Of a stretch of 64,000 nt of DNA, positions 39,627-48,767 are shown one piece after another (the first letter of the stretch is position 1; each line of letters begins with the position of its first letter). The position numbers were made by a program, and so were the translations under genes. The stretch comes from Cohnella zeiphila. GTDB taxonomy: Bacteria; Bacillota; Bacilli; Paenibacillales; Paenibacillaceae. The stretch spans positions 49,856 to 113,855 of the forward strand of contig NZ_JACJVO010000046.1 in NCBI RefSeq assembly GCF_014212055.1, written 5' to 3'. The notes below the pieces were generated by a model. The model was not told the origin of the DNA. It did no database searches and saw nothing but the letters and a program-made list of their open reading frames with translations.

Positions 39627-41418
39627 CAGATTCGCGATGAGACTCGCCTCCTTGCGCCGAAAGATTGGGCAATGTCACGATCACGAGAGCGCCGGCATCC
39701 GGCGCGCCCTGAATGTCCAAGCCGTACTCCTGTCCGAATTGCGTCTTGATGCGTGCCTGAATGTTGCTGAGCGCCATGCTTTCCTGATTCTCGATGATCT
39801 CCTCGATGTTGCGAGACAAGCTCAGCTTCAGCTCCAGCTCCGTTTGCTGCGAGAACCCGACGCCGTTATCTTCGATCTCGATGCGCAGTCCGTCCAGATC
39901 GCGCCGCGTCCGGATACGGACGATCCAATCGCCTTTTTTGCGCCGGAAGCCGTGCTCGAACGCATTTTCCACGATCGGCTGCAGCGTGAGCGGCGGAATC
40001 AGGCATTCGCCGGCGGAAGCGTCCAGGTCCCACTCGATGGCGATTTTATCCTTGAACCGGAAGTTCTGGATCAGCAGGTAGTTGCGCACATGGTCGATCT
40101 CCTGCCGCAGCGCGACCAGATTGTTGCTGAGGTGCATCGTGTACCGAATGTTGCCGCTGATCGCCTGAATGATGTGATAGATATCCGGAACATCCTTCAC
40201 GACCGCCATCGCGCCGATCGACTGGAGCGTATTGTGCAGGAAATGAGGATTGATCTGCGCCTGAAGCGCCTTCAACTGAGCCGTTCTTTTCTCGATGTAG
40301 ATCTGGTAGCGCGACTGAATGATCTGGGCGTACTTCTTCTCCAGCAAGCCGATCTCGTCACTCCGGTTGTGATCGATATACACGTCGCTGTTCGTCTCTT
40401 CCGTCCAGGAGATGGCCCGGACCAGCTTCAGAATGGGAGCCGCCGCTTTATTCGCCAGCAGGATGGACACGGCGACGGAGGCGCCGATCAAGCAGGACAC
40501 GATAACGATACTGAACGATACCGTACTTCGGCTGCTGTCCGAGACGACGCTGGTCGGGATGAGCTTCACCAGCGTCATGGCGCCGTCCGCGATAGACTGA
40601 TAGAAGACGTAATAATGATCGCTCTTGTAAAAATGGCGGTCCGGATGAGCTTTGACGTGTTCCCATACGGAAGGGATCGCCGCGGTCTCGGCCTCCGTTC
40701 CGAACGGTTCGTACCGGAGCTGTCCGGTCTTGTCGATGACCAGCATCGCATTGTTGTCGCCGCTTTCCAGCGATTCGAAGATCGGATCGAACAAGCTCCA
40801 CTTGACTTGAACGGCGATCCCCCCCATCAGCTTGCGGTCGATGAACCGGTAGATCGGGCGGTACATCGTAAAGTGCTCCGGATCCGCGTTAAAGGCATAA
40901 GCGGCCTTGCGGCCGCCAAGCGACGGCCAGGGAACGTTCGTATCCTGCCCCTGAAGAATGCGCTCCTCGCCGTTTCGAACCGAGAACACCCTGTCCGCAT
41001 CCTTCTTGAACAGCATCAGTTCGTCGAAGCTGTTCAGATTGGCGACGTATTGCGCGGACAACTTCTCGAACAGAGCGTTCTGCGTCGGGAAGTCGACGGG
41101 ATCGTCGGATCGCTGCTCCGATTCCATATATTGCGAGACGACTTGATCGTTCATCAGAGCGAACAGAATCTGGTCCACGACCCGGAGCTGATCGTCGAGA
41201 TATTCCCCGGACCACTCGATCTTGGACAGATTCGATTCGGTAATCTCGGCCTCCAGCTGGTTCTGGGCGTTATGAATGGCGACCAAGGTGAGCACGATCA
41301 GCGGCAAGCAGGTCAGCAGCACCATCATCAGGAACATCTTCTTCTTGATGCTTCCCGAGAACGACTCGATGAGCGATTGGCAGGCGGAGAGCAGCTTCAG
41401 GCGCAGACGGTTCGGCAT
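39610..41418 (-). CDS. YesM-type sensor histidine kinase
   Basis: 602 residues. Membrane segment near the N-terminus (MFLMMVLLTCLPLIVLTLVA), an extracellular sensor of about 240 residues, a second span (IVIVSCLIGASVAVSILLA) with HAMP, then the HisKA-type phosphorylation site LQAQINPHFLHNTLQSIGAM and ATPase motifs (LTLQPIVENAFEHGFRRKKG, DNGVGF). It starts three bases after the oxidoreductase stop with a weak ribosome binding site, suggesting coupled translation. It presumably senses the sugar or its binding protein outside the cell and signals to the response regulator. Confidence 0.94.
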   Translation of the reverse strand: MPNRLRLKLLSACQSLIESFSGSIKKKMFLMMVLLTCLPLIVLTLVAIHNAQNQLEAEITESNLSKIEWSGEYLDDQLRVVDQILFALMNDQVVSQYMESEQRSDDPVDFPTQNALFEKLSAQYVANLNSFDELMLFKKDADRVFSVRNGEERILQGQDTNVPWPSLGGRKAAYAFNADPEHFTMYRPIYRFIDRKLMGGIAVQVKWSLFDPIFESLESGDNNAMLVIDKTGQLRYEPFGTEAETAAIPSVWEHVKAHPDRHFYKSDHYYVFYQSIADGAMTLVKLIPTSVVSDSSRSTVSFSIVIVSCLIGASVAVSILLANKAAAPILKLVRAISWTEETNSDVYIDHNRSDEIGLLEKKYAQIIQSRYQIYIEKRTAQLKALQAQINPHFLHNTLQSIGAMAVVKDVPDIYHIIQAISGNIRYTMHLSNNLVALRQEIDHVRNYLLIQNFRFKDKIAIEWDLDASAGECLIPPLTLQPIVENAFEHGFRRKKGDWIVRIRTRRDLDGLRIEIEDNGVGFSQQTELELKLSLSRNIEEIIENQESMALSNIQARIKTQFGQEYGLDIQGAPDAGALVIVTLPNLSAQGGESHRESDDRGG

Positions 41419-41421
41419 CGC

Positions 41422-42504
41422 TTACTGCAGCTTATCCATAATCATCTTGAACACGATCAGATCGTTCTTGTAATCCTCCGGCGTCGTCTTCGGCGTCCGC
41501 TTCTCCGCGATGATCTCATGCAGCGTCTTGAGCTCCAGCGTGTAAGGGTCCGTCAGCGTCGGCCTCATGACGGATTCCTTGTAATTCTCGCCGGACGTCT
41601 CGTTTACGTACCATTTGGTCGGCAAATGGCGGATATAAGGCGTATCGTACTGAACTTTCACGGATTTATGGCTGGCATACACCTCGATATGCGCATCGAA
41701 TCTTCCCTGCTGATCCATCCCGGTCTCGTACGTAACCGTGAACGTCCCGTAGTCGAATAGAACGGTCAAGAATACGCTTCCTTGCTGCTGCGAGAATTTC
41801 GCTCCCAAGACTCCGGCAGGCATGCCGAGCGCTTCCCGCATCGCCGACAGGTCGTGGCTGCCCAAGCCGGTCAGGAACCGGTAGACGCCGAACAACGGCG
41901 AATCCGGCGCAAGCCCCGTCGCCGCGAAGCCCAACCGTTCCGCCCGCTCCTTCCGGTCGGCTTTGGCCGCCTCCGGAATATCGTCGAACGATACCGTCCG
42001 GCTGGTCGGACGGATGAAGAAGTGGTTCGGCCCGATAATGTCCCGGACCCGGGCGTAAGCGATCCGGTCCAAGCCTCCGATCTCCTTGACCGCTTCCACG
42101 AACGAGGCGGCATAGCGCCGCATATAGCCGACCATCACGGTGACGCCGTACCGGTCCCGCTCCGCGATAATGGCATCCGCCTCCTCAAAGGTGAGACACA
42201 TCGGCTTTTCCATGAACACATGCTTGCGCCGGCGAATGGCCTCGATCGCGCATTCGGCGTGATATTCGTCGCTGTTCAAGACGAATACGATGTCGATATC
42301 CTCTTGCCTTACCAGGTCGGCCGCATTCGTATAACGCTCTTCGACTCCGTATTGCTGCCCGAGGTGTTCGACCAGCCGGGAAGAGATGTCGCAGAGGGCC
42401 GTGATGCGATAATATTCGGGAAGCGATTGCAGTACCGGCAAGTGAATGATCTGGGCGACTTCCCCAAGACCGATCAAGCCTACGTTTAAAATCCTGCGTT
42501 CCAT
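41422..42504 (-). CDS. Gfo/Idh/MocA family oxidoreductase
   Basis: 360 residues. Rossmann motif VGLIGLGEVAQIIHLP at the N-terminus, the conserved EKP in VFMEKPMCLTFEEA, and the C-terminal alpha/beta domain. The usual K-x(3)-H-x(2)-D motif of the family is not obvious; the corresponding stretch reads FLTGLGSHDLSAMREALG, with H-D preserved. ATG at 42504 follows TAGGAG by eight bases. It lies between the nucleoside hydrolase and the kinase in the transporter operon and probably oxidises an imported sugar or a sugar released by its partner enzymes. Confidence 0.88.
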   Translation of the reverse strand: MERRILNVGLIGLGEVAQIIHLPVLQSLPEYYRITALCDISSRLVEHLGQQYGVEERYTNAADLVRQEDIDIVFVLNSDEYHAECAIEAIRRRKHVFMEKPMCLTFEEADAIIAERDRYGVTVMVGYMRRYAASFVEAVKEIGGLDRIAYARVRDIIGPNHFFIRPTSRTVSFDDIPEAAKADRKERAERLGFAATGLAPDSPLFGVYRFLTGLGSHDLSAMREALGMPAGVLGAKFSQQQGSVFLTVLFDYGTFTVTYETGMDQQGRFDAHIEVYASHKSVKVQYDTPYIRHLPTKWYVNETSGENYKESVMRPTLTDPYTLELKTLHEIIAEKRTPKTTPEDYKNDLIVFKMIMDKLQ

Positions 42505-42515
42505 ATCCGACACTC

Positions 42516-43460
42516 CTATCGGGAATTAGGTTGTGGGGCCGATCGCTCCAGCTTGCGGAACAAGTCCTGGAATACGGCGTCGCGATGAACGTACGTGGCG
42601 CAGCGGATCAAGTGCCTGCTCGTATCCCTGCTCCAGGTCAAACGTTCGGTCAGCACGGGGCTGTGAACCAGTTCTGTCGGGACCGCATCCGGATTCAGCA
42701 GCCAGGCGATCGTCGAGATGTCCCAGATCACCCTGGAGCGGCCGAAGTGGTCCTTGACAACGCTTGCGTAGCGCTCGGCCAGGAAGTCGCCGATGGCTCC
42801 CTTCCCCCGGACGTGCGCCTCGATCTCCGGCAGCGTCGTCGCCAGGTGCGAAGAGACGCCGAGGACGGGAATCAGGACAAGCGGCACGCCGCAGTCCAAA
42901 AGCACCTGTGCGCCCGCCGCATCCTGCTTCAGATTGAATTCCGTGGCATCGTTCCACCAGAGCGCATGGCCGCCGAGCCAGACGACGACGATCTTCTCGA
43001 TGATGCGCGGTTCGAGCAGAATCGCCGAAGCGATATTGGTGATCGCTCCGATCGCGACGACATACAGAGGCTCGTCATCGGGCGCCGCCATCGCCTTGGC
43101 GACCAGGTCGCGAGCCGCTTCGCTGTCCACGGGCTCCTGCGGTCCCGGCAAGTAACGTTCGGAGCCGCGGAAGACGAAGCCTTCCGCGGACTCTCCCATT
43201 CGCTCCAGGATGCGGACGATCTCGTCATAGCTTTTCTCCATGCCGTCCTTCGGACCGTCCGACAGCTCGTTATGAAAAGGCGCGGCGTAGATCGCCTCCA
43301 GGCGGATCCTTTCCTTCGACAGCAACGTATAGGCCAGCGCGAACTGATCGTCGATCTCGTTGAACGTGTCGGTATCGAGCACCATGCGGATCGGGCCGTC
43401 CGGCGGCTGCAAGCGACGGACCCGCCGATCCTCGGGGACAGGCGGATAAAGATTGGACAC
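42516..43460 (-). CDS. Nucleoside hydrolase family (IunH-like) protein
   Basis: 314 residues. The calcium-binding signature DTDTFNEIDDQFAL near residue 30 is the family hallmark (D-x-D-x(4)-DD form). YVVAIGAITNIASAILLEP and the late WDISTIAWLLNPDAVP with its metal Asp also fit. The start is GTG at 43460 with AAAGGAGG seven bases upstream. Family members hydrolyse N-glycosidic bonds of ribonucleosides. Its place in a sugar-transport operon with GH116 and a Gfo/Idh enzyme is unusual, so it may act on a glycosylated nucleoside-like or other N-glycoside substrate (inference). Confidence 0.88.
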   Translation of the reverse strand: MSNLYPPVPEDRRVRRLQPPDGPIRMVLDTDTFNEIDDQFALAYTLLSKERIRLEAIYAAPFHNELSDGPKDGMEKSYDEIVRILERMGESAEGFVFRGSERYLPGPQEPVDSEAARDLVAKAMAAPDDEPLYVVAIGAITNIASAILLEPRIIEKIVVVWLGGHALWWNDATEFNLKQDAAGAQVLLDCGVPLVLIPVLGVSSHLATTLPEIEAHVRGKGAIGDFLAERYASVVKDHFGRSRVIWDISTIAWLLNPDAVPTELVHSPVLTERLTWSRDTSRHLIRCATYVHRDAVFQDLFRKLERSAPQPNSR

Positions 43461-43491
43461 GAAAGGCCCTCCTTTGGCCGAATGGCTTTTC

Positions 43492-44322
43492 TCAGCCTTT
43501 GACGGCGCCATCGGCGATTCCTTTTACAATATATCTCTGGAAGATCAGGTAGATCAAAATAACCGGAAGCGACGCAAGAATCAGAATGCTTAAGATGTAG
43601 GACCATTCGTTCGAATATTGGCTAAAGAAGGTGCTGGCCAGCAGAACAAGCGTATAGCTCTTGTAATTGGTGATCATGATCAGCGGCAGCATGAAATCGT
43701 TCCATACCCATAGAATATCAAGAATCACGATGGTCATGGTAATGGGAATTAATAACGGGAAAATAATTCGGACAAACGTCTGCAGCTGCCCGCAGCCGTC
43801 CATCTGCGCGGATTCCTCGAGCTCTCTCGGAACGGATTTGACGAATCCGTGATACAAGAACACCGCGAAGTTGACGCCAAGCCCGATATAAACGAGCGGG
43901 AGGCGATAGATCGACCCATCGATATGCAGTTTCGTCGAGATTTGGATCAGCGAGAACATGATCGAATAGAACGGAATCAGCATGGACGCCAGAAACAAAA
44001 AGAAGATGGCGGAGCTTAGTTTCCCCGGAGTACGCGATAATTTATAACCCGCCAGGGCGCTGCATACGACGATCCCGACGATGGACAGGAACGTAATCAC
44101 GAACGTGTTGTACAGGCTGCGCGGAAGATGAGCCTCGGTCAGAACGTACTTATAATTGTCCCAGTGCAGCGTCTTCGGCCATTCGATGACCGACTTGAAC
44201 ATTTCGCCCTGCGTCTTGAACGAGTTCATAATCGCCAGCAGGATGGGAAACAGGAAGAAGACGGTGATAGCGATCAGCAGCAGCAAGATGACAAGCGAGA
44301 AAAACAAACGGGATTTTCTCAT
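43492..44322 (-). CDS. Sugar ABC transporter permease, MalG type
   Basis: 276 residues with six membrane spans (first LFFSLVILLLLIAITVFFLF). The EAA loop reads ELEESAQMDGCGQLQTFVRI. ATG at 44322 overlaps the upstream permease stop (ATGA). It is second of the permease pair in the eight-gene operon; the nucleoside hydrolase follows after 31 bases. No ATPase gene is present here, so a shared MsmX-like subunit is presumed. Confidence 0.94.
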   Translation of the reverse strand: MRKSRLFFSLVILLLLIAITVFFLFPILLAIMNSFKTQGEMFKSVIEWPKTLHWDNYKYVLTEAHLPRSLYNTFVITFLSIVGIVVCSALAGYKLSRTPGKLSSAIFFLFLASMLIPFYSIMFSLIQISTKLHIDGSIYRLPLVYIGLGVNFAVFLYHGFVKSVPRELEESAQMDGCGQLQTFVRIIFPLLIPITMTIVILDILWVWNDFMLPLIMITNYKSYTLVLLASTFFSQYSNEWSYILSILILASLPVILIYLIFQRYIVKGIADGAVKG

Positions 44323-45218
44323 GCTTCTACCTCGCGCTTCTTCAGGACCGAGACTTGGGTCACCGTAATGATCAGAATGATGACGAACAGAATCATCGCC
44401 TTCGCGGTCGCGTATCCGTAGCGCAAATCCCGCGCGAAGCCTTCCTGATAAATATTGAAGGCGATAACCTCCGTGCTGTAGCCCGGACCTCCTCCGGTGA
44501 GCGCATACACCACTTCGAAGATTTTGAAGGAGCCGTTCAAGGTCAGGAACAAGCACACCGTAATGGCCGGCATGATCATCGGCAATACGATATGGATAAA
44601 TCTGCGGAAGGGCGTCGCTCCGTCAATCGTGGCGGCTTCCTGCAAATCCTGGGGCACTCCCTGCAAGGCCGCGATATAAATGACCATCAAGTAACCGGCT
44701 CCCTGCCATACCGAGACGAGAAGGATCGAGACGAATGCCATGGAAGAGGAGCCGAGCCAAGGCTGATCCAGGAAATGCAGGAACGTCTTCTCGGCGAGCT
44801 GCGGCAATACCGTGGAGAAGATGAAGGTCCACATCAGCGTGCTGATATAGACGCTGAACATGTTCGGCAGGAAGAACAACGTCCGGAACAGGGACTTGGT
44901 CCGCATCCGGCTCTCGACGAGCACGGCCAGCAGCAGCCCGATCACGTTCTGCAGGATGACGATCGCAACCACGTATTTCAAGGTATAGAACAAGGAATAC
45001 ACAAATCGCGAATCCGACGTGAAAGCTTCGACGTAGTTGCCGAAGCCGACGAAGTGATAATTTCGGAACAGGCCGTTCCAATCGGTAAAGCTGTAGAAGA
45101 TGCCGCCGATCGTCGGAATGAGCAGAAAGACCGCATAGAACAGCAGCGCCGGCGCCGTAAACGCCAGCAGGGATAGCCACGGTTTGGCCCTTAGCGTTCG
45201 ATACAAGCGATTCACCAC
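44319..45218 (-). CDS. Sugar ABC transporter permease, MalF type
   Basis: 299 residues. First span LSLLAFTAPALLFYAVFLLI; EAA loop DLQEAATIDGATPFRRFIHI; the late LTGGGPGYSTEVIAFNIYQE is typical of MalF-type permeases. Two adjacent GTG codons (45218 and 45215) are possible starts; the ribosome binding site is weak. It lies 48 bases after the binding-protein gene and overlaps the MalG-type gene by four bases. Confidence 0.94.
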   Translation of the reverse strand: MVNRLYRTLRAKPWLSLLAFTAPALLFYAVFLLIPTIGGIFYSFTDWNGLFRNYHFVGFGNYVEAFTSDSRFVYSLFYTLKYVVAIVILQNVIGLLLAVLVESRMRTKSLFRTLFFLPNMFSVYISTLMWTFIFSTVLPQLAEKTFLHFLDQPWLGSSSMAFVSILLVSVWQGAGYLMVIYIAALQGVPQDLQEAATIDGATPFRRFIHIVLPMIMPAITVCLFLTLNGSFKIFEVVYALTGGGPGYSTEVIAFNIYQEGFARDLRYGYATAKAMILFVIILIITVTQVSVLKKREVEA

Positions 45219-45266
45219 CTGGGAAAAGAAGAGCGGCAGCGCCGAGGCTGCCGCCTTCTCAACCGA

Positions 45267-46580
45267 TTATTTTTGAATCTCGATAGACTTCTTCCACTGC
45301 TTATCCAGCTCGGCGACCAATTGATCCTGCGTGGTATCGCCGGCGAAGTAGGACTGCGACATCTTGCCGAGCGCCTCGTTGGCCGATTGCGGAATCGATT
45401 GGTCCAGATAGGAGTGGCCGGCTTCTACGTACTTGTTGCCTTCATCCGTCCAAGGGAACGCTTCGATCTGCTGGTTCTTCGCGACCTTGTTAAACTTCAG
45501 GCTTTCGAAGAAGGCGGAAGAGTCCTGGTCGTCCAGAAGATAATTCAGGAAGTCGGTGGCCACCGCCTTATTCGGGCTTTCCGGATAGACGGTCAGCGTC
45601 GTGGAGACGGCCAGGTTCACCATCGTGGAATTCGGATCGTCGTTGACCGGAAGCGCCCCGAGACCCAGCTTGAAATTCGGATTCGCCTTCAGAATACTGT
45701 CGGCGTACCAGGTGCCGGTCACAAGCATCGCCGCTTCTCCGTTGGCGAATTTCGCCAAACCGTCGTCCGCCCCGACTTCCAGAGGACGCTTCGTTCCGTT
45801 GGCGTTGACCAGGTCGATGATGTCGAACATGCCTTTATCCTTCAGCTCGGAGAACGACGCTTCGCCTTTGTTCATGCGGTCCCACCAATCCGGAACCTGC
45901 TTGGCCGCGACGGCTTCAAAGCTCAATTGCGTAAGCCACCCCGGGAAATTGGCATCCTTGTAGGCGAGCATGAACGGCGTTACCTTGTTGCTCTTCAACG
46001 TTTCGACGACCTGCTTCATTTCCGAAAGGGTGGTCGGCACCTTCAATCCGTATTTGTCGAAAATGTCTTTGTTGTACAGGTAGCTCCAGGAGAAGCTCTC
46101 CATGGGAACCCCGACAACCTTGCCGTTGATCGTCACTACGTTGCGGATCGTATCGATCAGCTTGCCGACGAACGGTTCGTTCGAGAGATCCGGCAAGTAC
46201 CCGCCCTTCTCGAATGTCGGACCGTCGAAAGCGGCATGGAAGGAGAAGATGTCCGGCGCGTCCCCGCTGGCCAGACGCGTCTTCAGCAGGTTGCCGTCCG
46301 AAGGCAGCTCCAGATTGTAGGTGACGTCGATGCCTTTCTCCGCCTTCTCCTTTGCCGCGAACTGGGTCAGGTATTGATCGAATTGTTCCTTAAACCGCCC
46401 GAGGCCCGTCAACATGAGACTTAACTCGACTTTCTGAGGCTTGGCCGCCTCGCTTCCGCCGGAAGCGCTTGCGCTGCCGCCCGCATTCGACGAATCGTTG
46501 TTTGAGGTCCCTCCACCGCAGGCCGAGACCAGTCCCGCTGCCAGAACCAAGGAAGACATAACTGCCATTCTTTTTTTCAA
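45267..46580 (-). CDS. Extracellular sugar-binding lipoprotein (ABC importer)
   Basis: 437 residues. The signal peptide ends at the lipobox LVSAC, followed by a low-complexity Ser/Gly linker and a type I binding-protein fold (LKTRLASGDAPDIFSFHAAF; PMESFSWSYLYNKDIFDKYG; EAAMLVTGTWYADSI). TTG at 46580 follows a GGGGGGAA site; a longer frame upstream crosses the promoter. It is the first gene of an eight-gene leftward operon (binding protein, two permeases, nucleoside hydrolase, oxidoreductase, kinase, regulator, GH116) with a clear promoter and a cre-like site. Confidence 0.94.
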   Translation of the reverse strand: MKKRMAVMSSLVLAAGLVSACGGGTSNNDSSNAGGSASASGGSEAAKPQKVELSLMLTGLGRFKEQFDQYLTQFAAKEKAEKGIDVTYNLELPSDGNLLKTRLASGDAPDIFSFHAAFDGPTFEKGGYLPDLSNEPFVGKLIDTIRNVVTINGKVVGVPMESFSWSYLYNKDIFDKYGLKVPTTLSEMKQVVETLKSNKVTPFMLAYKDANFPGWLTQLSFEAVAAKQVPDWWDRMNKGEASFSELKDKGMFDIIDLVNANGTKRPLEVGADDGLAKFANGEAAMLVTGTWYADSILKANPNFKLGLGALPVNDDPNSTMVNLAVSTTLTVYPESPNKAVATDFLNYLLDDQDSSAFFESLKFNKVAKNQQIEAFPWTDEGNKYVEAGHSYLDQSIPQSANEALGKMSQSYFAGDTTQDQLVAELDKQWKKSIEIQK

Positions 46581-46613
46581 CTCGTTCCCCCCTCTAAAGT
46601 TTTCAGCTCTTAT

Positions 46614-46627
46614 TGTAAGCGCTGTTA
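46614..46627. promoter_or_regulatory. cre-like site at the transporter operon promoter
   Basis: TGTAAGCGCTGTTA matches 12 of 14 positions of the CcpA consensus. It lies about 8-21 bases downstream of the -10 box, a position that gives CcpA repression. Confidence 0.6.
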
Positions 46628-46634
46628 TGGGTTT

Positions 46635-46662
46635 ATTATAAGAATTCCGGAAACGGATGTAA
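46635..46662 (-). promoter_or_regulatory. Promoter of the eight-gene transporter operon
   Basis: Leftward TTACAT (46662-46657), 16 bases, TATAAT (46640-46635), 55 bases ahead of the TTG start. Confidence 0.7.
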
Positions 46663-46791
46663 TTGGACGATGTTAGCCAGACGGAGTGGAGAAAATTATG
46701 GTGCAAGAAGAATCCCCCAAAAGTGAAGCGATGCTTCGCAGCTTGGAGCCCCCGATTGAACCCCTATATCCGCAAGAAGTTGACTCGCAGC

Positions 46792-46819
46792 AAAAAAAAC
46801 GGCATCTCTGCCGTTTTTT
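46792..46819 (-). terminator. Terminator of the NHL-propeller gene
   Basis: ACGGCA and TGCCGT (46799-46804 with 46809-46814), flanked by A8 and T6, with loop TCTC. Leftward transcription meets eight T residues, separating this gene from the transporter operon promoter. Confidence 0.85.
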
Positions 46820-46843
46820 CGCCGTGATTTTTCGATTCGGATT

Positions 46844-47788
46844 CTATTCGTCCCGCATGCGAACGAGCTTCGTCAGCCGGCCGTCCACGGTCCACTCGGC
46901 CACGTAGACGCTGCCCTCCCGATCGACGCAGACGCCGTGCGGGGAGCTGAACTTCCGGGCCCGGAAATAACTCTTGGGCAAGTTCGGCCAGCCTTCCTGC
47001 TTGTAGGCCTGCTGGTCCTCCCCCAGATGGGTGATCAGGAGATCGTTCCGGTCCAGAATCGTCACGCGGCTGTGCAGATCCGGGATGTACACCTCATCTC
47101 CGGCGAAGAAGAAGCTGCACGGCATATCCAGATCGTCGTCGAACATCCGCTTCAAACGGCCTTCCGTCGTAAACACTTGAATGCGATGATTGCCCCTGTC
47201 CGCTACATAGACTTCCGGCTCGCCGCGGCGAAGGTCGATGGAGACCCCGTGCGGGCAATTCAGCTGCCCGGGCTCCGATCCCTTGCCGCCCCACGAGAAT
47301 AAATACTCGCCTTCGGCTGTATATTTATGGATCCAGGACTCGCCGTAGCCGTCCGCGATATAGATGAAGCCTTCCGGATCGACGGCCACATCCGTCGGAA
47401 TGAACCGCCGCCCCTCGCCGTACAGATCGGGACGTTCCGGCGCGCCGATCGTCAGCAGCGCCTCGCCATGCAGGTTCGACTTGACGGTCAGTCCTCTCGC
47501 GGTATCGGTCATATACAACCGCTCGCTGCCGTCCTTCTCCTCGTGCAGATAGAATCCGTGCGCGCCGCCCGCGAATTCCTCGCCCCAAGATGCGAGCCAA
47601 TTGCCGTCCGCGTCGAATTTGAGCACGGACGGACTGCCCGTGTGGAAAACGTATACATAATTCCGCTTATCCGTCACGATCCCGTGCGTATACCCGAGCT
47701 CAATGCCTTCCGGCAGCTTTGCCCAGTTCTCCGTTACCTGATAACGATGCTTGGCGTTGCCGACGATGCTTTCCGCAGCGATACTCAT
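46844..47788 (-). CDS. NHL-repeat six-bladed beta-propeller protein
   Basis: 314 residues, no signal peptide. At least five blades are visible with the repeating pattern of hydrophobic-VY-VAD-x-GN-x-R-I-x-V-F (for example EVYVADRGNHRIQVFTTEGR, FIYIADGYGESWIHKYTAEG) and G-x-L-x-x-PHGV turns. This resembles the propeller of peptidyl-alpha-hydroxyglycine amidating lyases and related lactonases, but the catalytic role is unproven. ATG at 47788 follows AAGGAG by eight bases. It lies 91 bases after the PhyH gene and is probably co-transcribed with it. Confidence 0.85.
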   Translation of the reverse strand: MSIAAESIVGNAKHRYQVTENWAKLPEGIELGYTHGIVTDKRNYVYVFHTGSPSVLKFDADGNWLASWGEEFAGGAHGFYLHEEKDGSERLYMTDTARGLTVKSNLHGEALLTIGAPERPDLYGEGRRFIPTDVAVDPEGFIYIADGYGESWIHKYTAEGEYLFSWGGKGSEPGQLNCPHGVSIDLRRGEPEVYVADRGNHRIQVFTTEGRLKRMFDDDLDMPCSFFFAGDEVYIPDLHSRVTILDRNDLLITHLGEDQQAYKQEGWPNLPKSYFRARKFSSPHGVCVDREGSVYVAEWTVDGRLTKLVRMRDE

Positions 47789-47879
47789 CTTCCGTCTCCT
47801 TCCGAAATGGCTTTCCTGTTTGAGATGGATTCCGGCTCCGGCTCGCCGTTCCGGCAACGCTCCGCACGGGCCTCTTCGC

Positions 47880-48659
47880 TCAGATCTGGTCCTTCGACAG
47901 GAATCCGCCGTAGCAGGACTGTCCGTTCTTGGCGATGAGCGGTCCGTTGCGGAAAATGGCTCCCGTGTTCGGATTGAACGAGCCTTCGACCGAATACTGC
48001 ATGACGTAGCCTTTGCGCGTGTCCGTCTTGCTGCGATTCGGCGTGCTGCGATGGAACAGAAGCGAATGGAACGCGACCATGCTGCCTTTCTTCAATTCGA
48101 CCGGCGTCCCTTCGATATCGCCATAGTAACATACCAAACCGATATCTGTCTTGATATGAGGCACAAATCCTTTGCGATGGGTGCCCGGCTGTACCCAGAT
48201 GCAGCCGTTCTCCAGCGTGGCGTCTTCCAGCGCGAGCCAGCAGGTTACATAATGAATCGGTTCGGTCGGCACGTAGCTGTTGTCCTGATGCCAAGGGAAA
48301 TCCCGCGGCGCCTCCGGCCGTTTGTACACCGATTGGTCCCAGTACAGCCGGATGTCCGGGCCGAGAATCCGGGTCGTGATGTCGACGAGGCGCCGATCGG
48401 CGATAAATCGCTGAACCTTCGGATCGCGAAAGTTTAGTCCCGCCGTAAAGTTGATCTGACCGGCTTGGCTGATCCCGTCTTTGCCTTTCGCCTGCAGAGC
48501 GCGTTCCGATTCGGCGTCCATCTCGTCGATCGGGCCTCGTACCTCGTCAATCTCTTCCGGACCGAACAGATTCTCGAAGATGATATAGCCTTGTTCCTCG
48601 TAATGCTTCATCTGTTCGTCCGTGATTCGGACGTTCCTGCCTTCGTGCACGGCGTTCAT
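47880..48659 (-). CDS. Phytanoyl-CoA dioxygenase (PhyH) family oxygenase
   Basis: 259 residues; iron(II)/2-oxoglutarate-dependent oxygenase. The facial triad is visible: H124-x-D126 in WHQDNSY and H203 in LLFHRSTPN. GCIWVQPGTHRKG between them is typical. The ribosome binding site (GGAG) lies ten bases before the ATG. It is followed by the NHL-propeller gene and preceded by an AraC regulator on the same strand. PhyH proteins hydroxylate many small molecules; a role in catabolism of a plant compound is plausible but inferred. Confidence 0.92.
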   Translation of the reverse strand: MNAVHEGRNVRITDEQMKHYEEQGYIIFENLFGPEEIDEVRGPIDEMDAESERALQAKGKDGISQAGQINFTAGLNFRDPKVQRFIADRRLVDITTRILGPDIRLYWDQSVYKRPEAPRDFPWHQDNSYVPTEPIHYVTCWLALEDATLENGCIWVQPGTHRKGFVPHIKTDIGLVCYYGDIEGTPVELKKGSMVAFHSLLFHRSTPNRSKTDTRKGYVMQYSVEGSFNPNTGAIFRNGPLIAKNGQSCYGGFLSKDQI

Positions 48660-48767
48660 GGTTCTTCCACTCCTTCGGCGGTTTTCGGTTTCGCTTGGAA
48701 ACTGTCTTCATTATCCGCCGACGGGAACCGGCCTGCACGAAAGCGATTCCACATCTTATTGTATTAT

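Noticed and set aside
46686..46907. 73-codon plus-strand frame after GGAG
   Set aside because: It runs through the intrinsic terminator at 46792-46819 and into the antisense of the NHL gene; no conserved feature.
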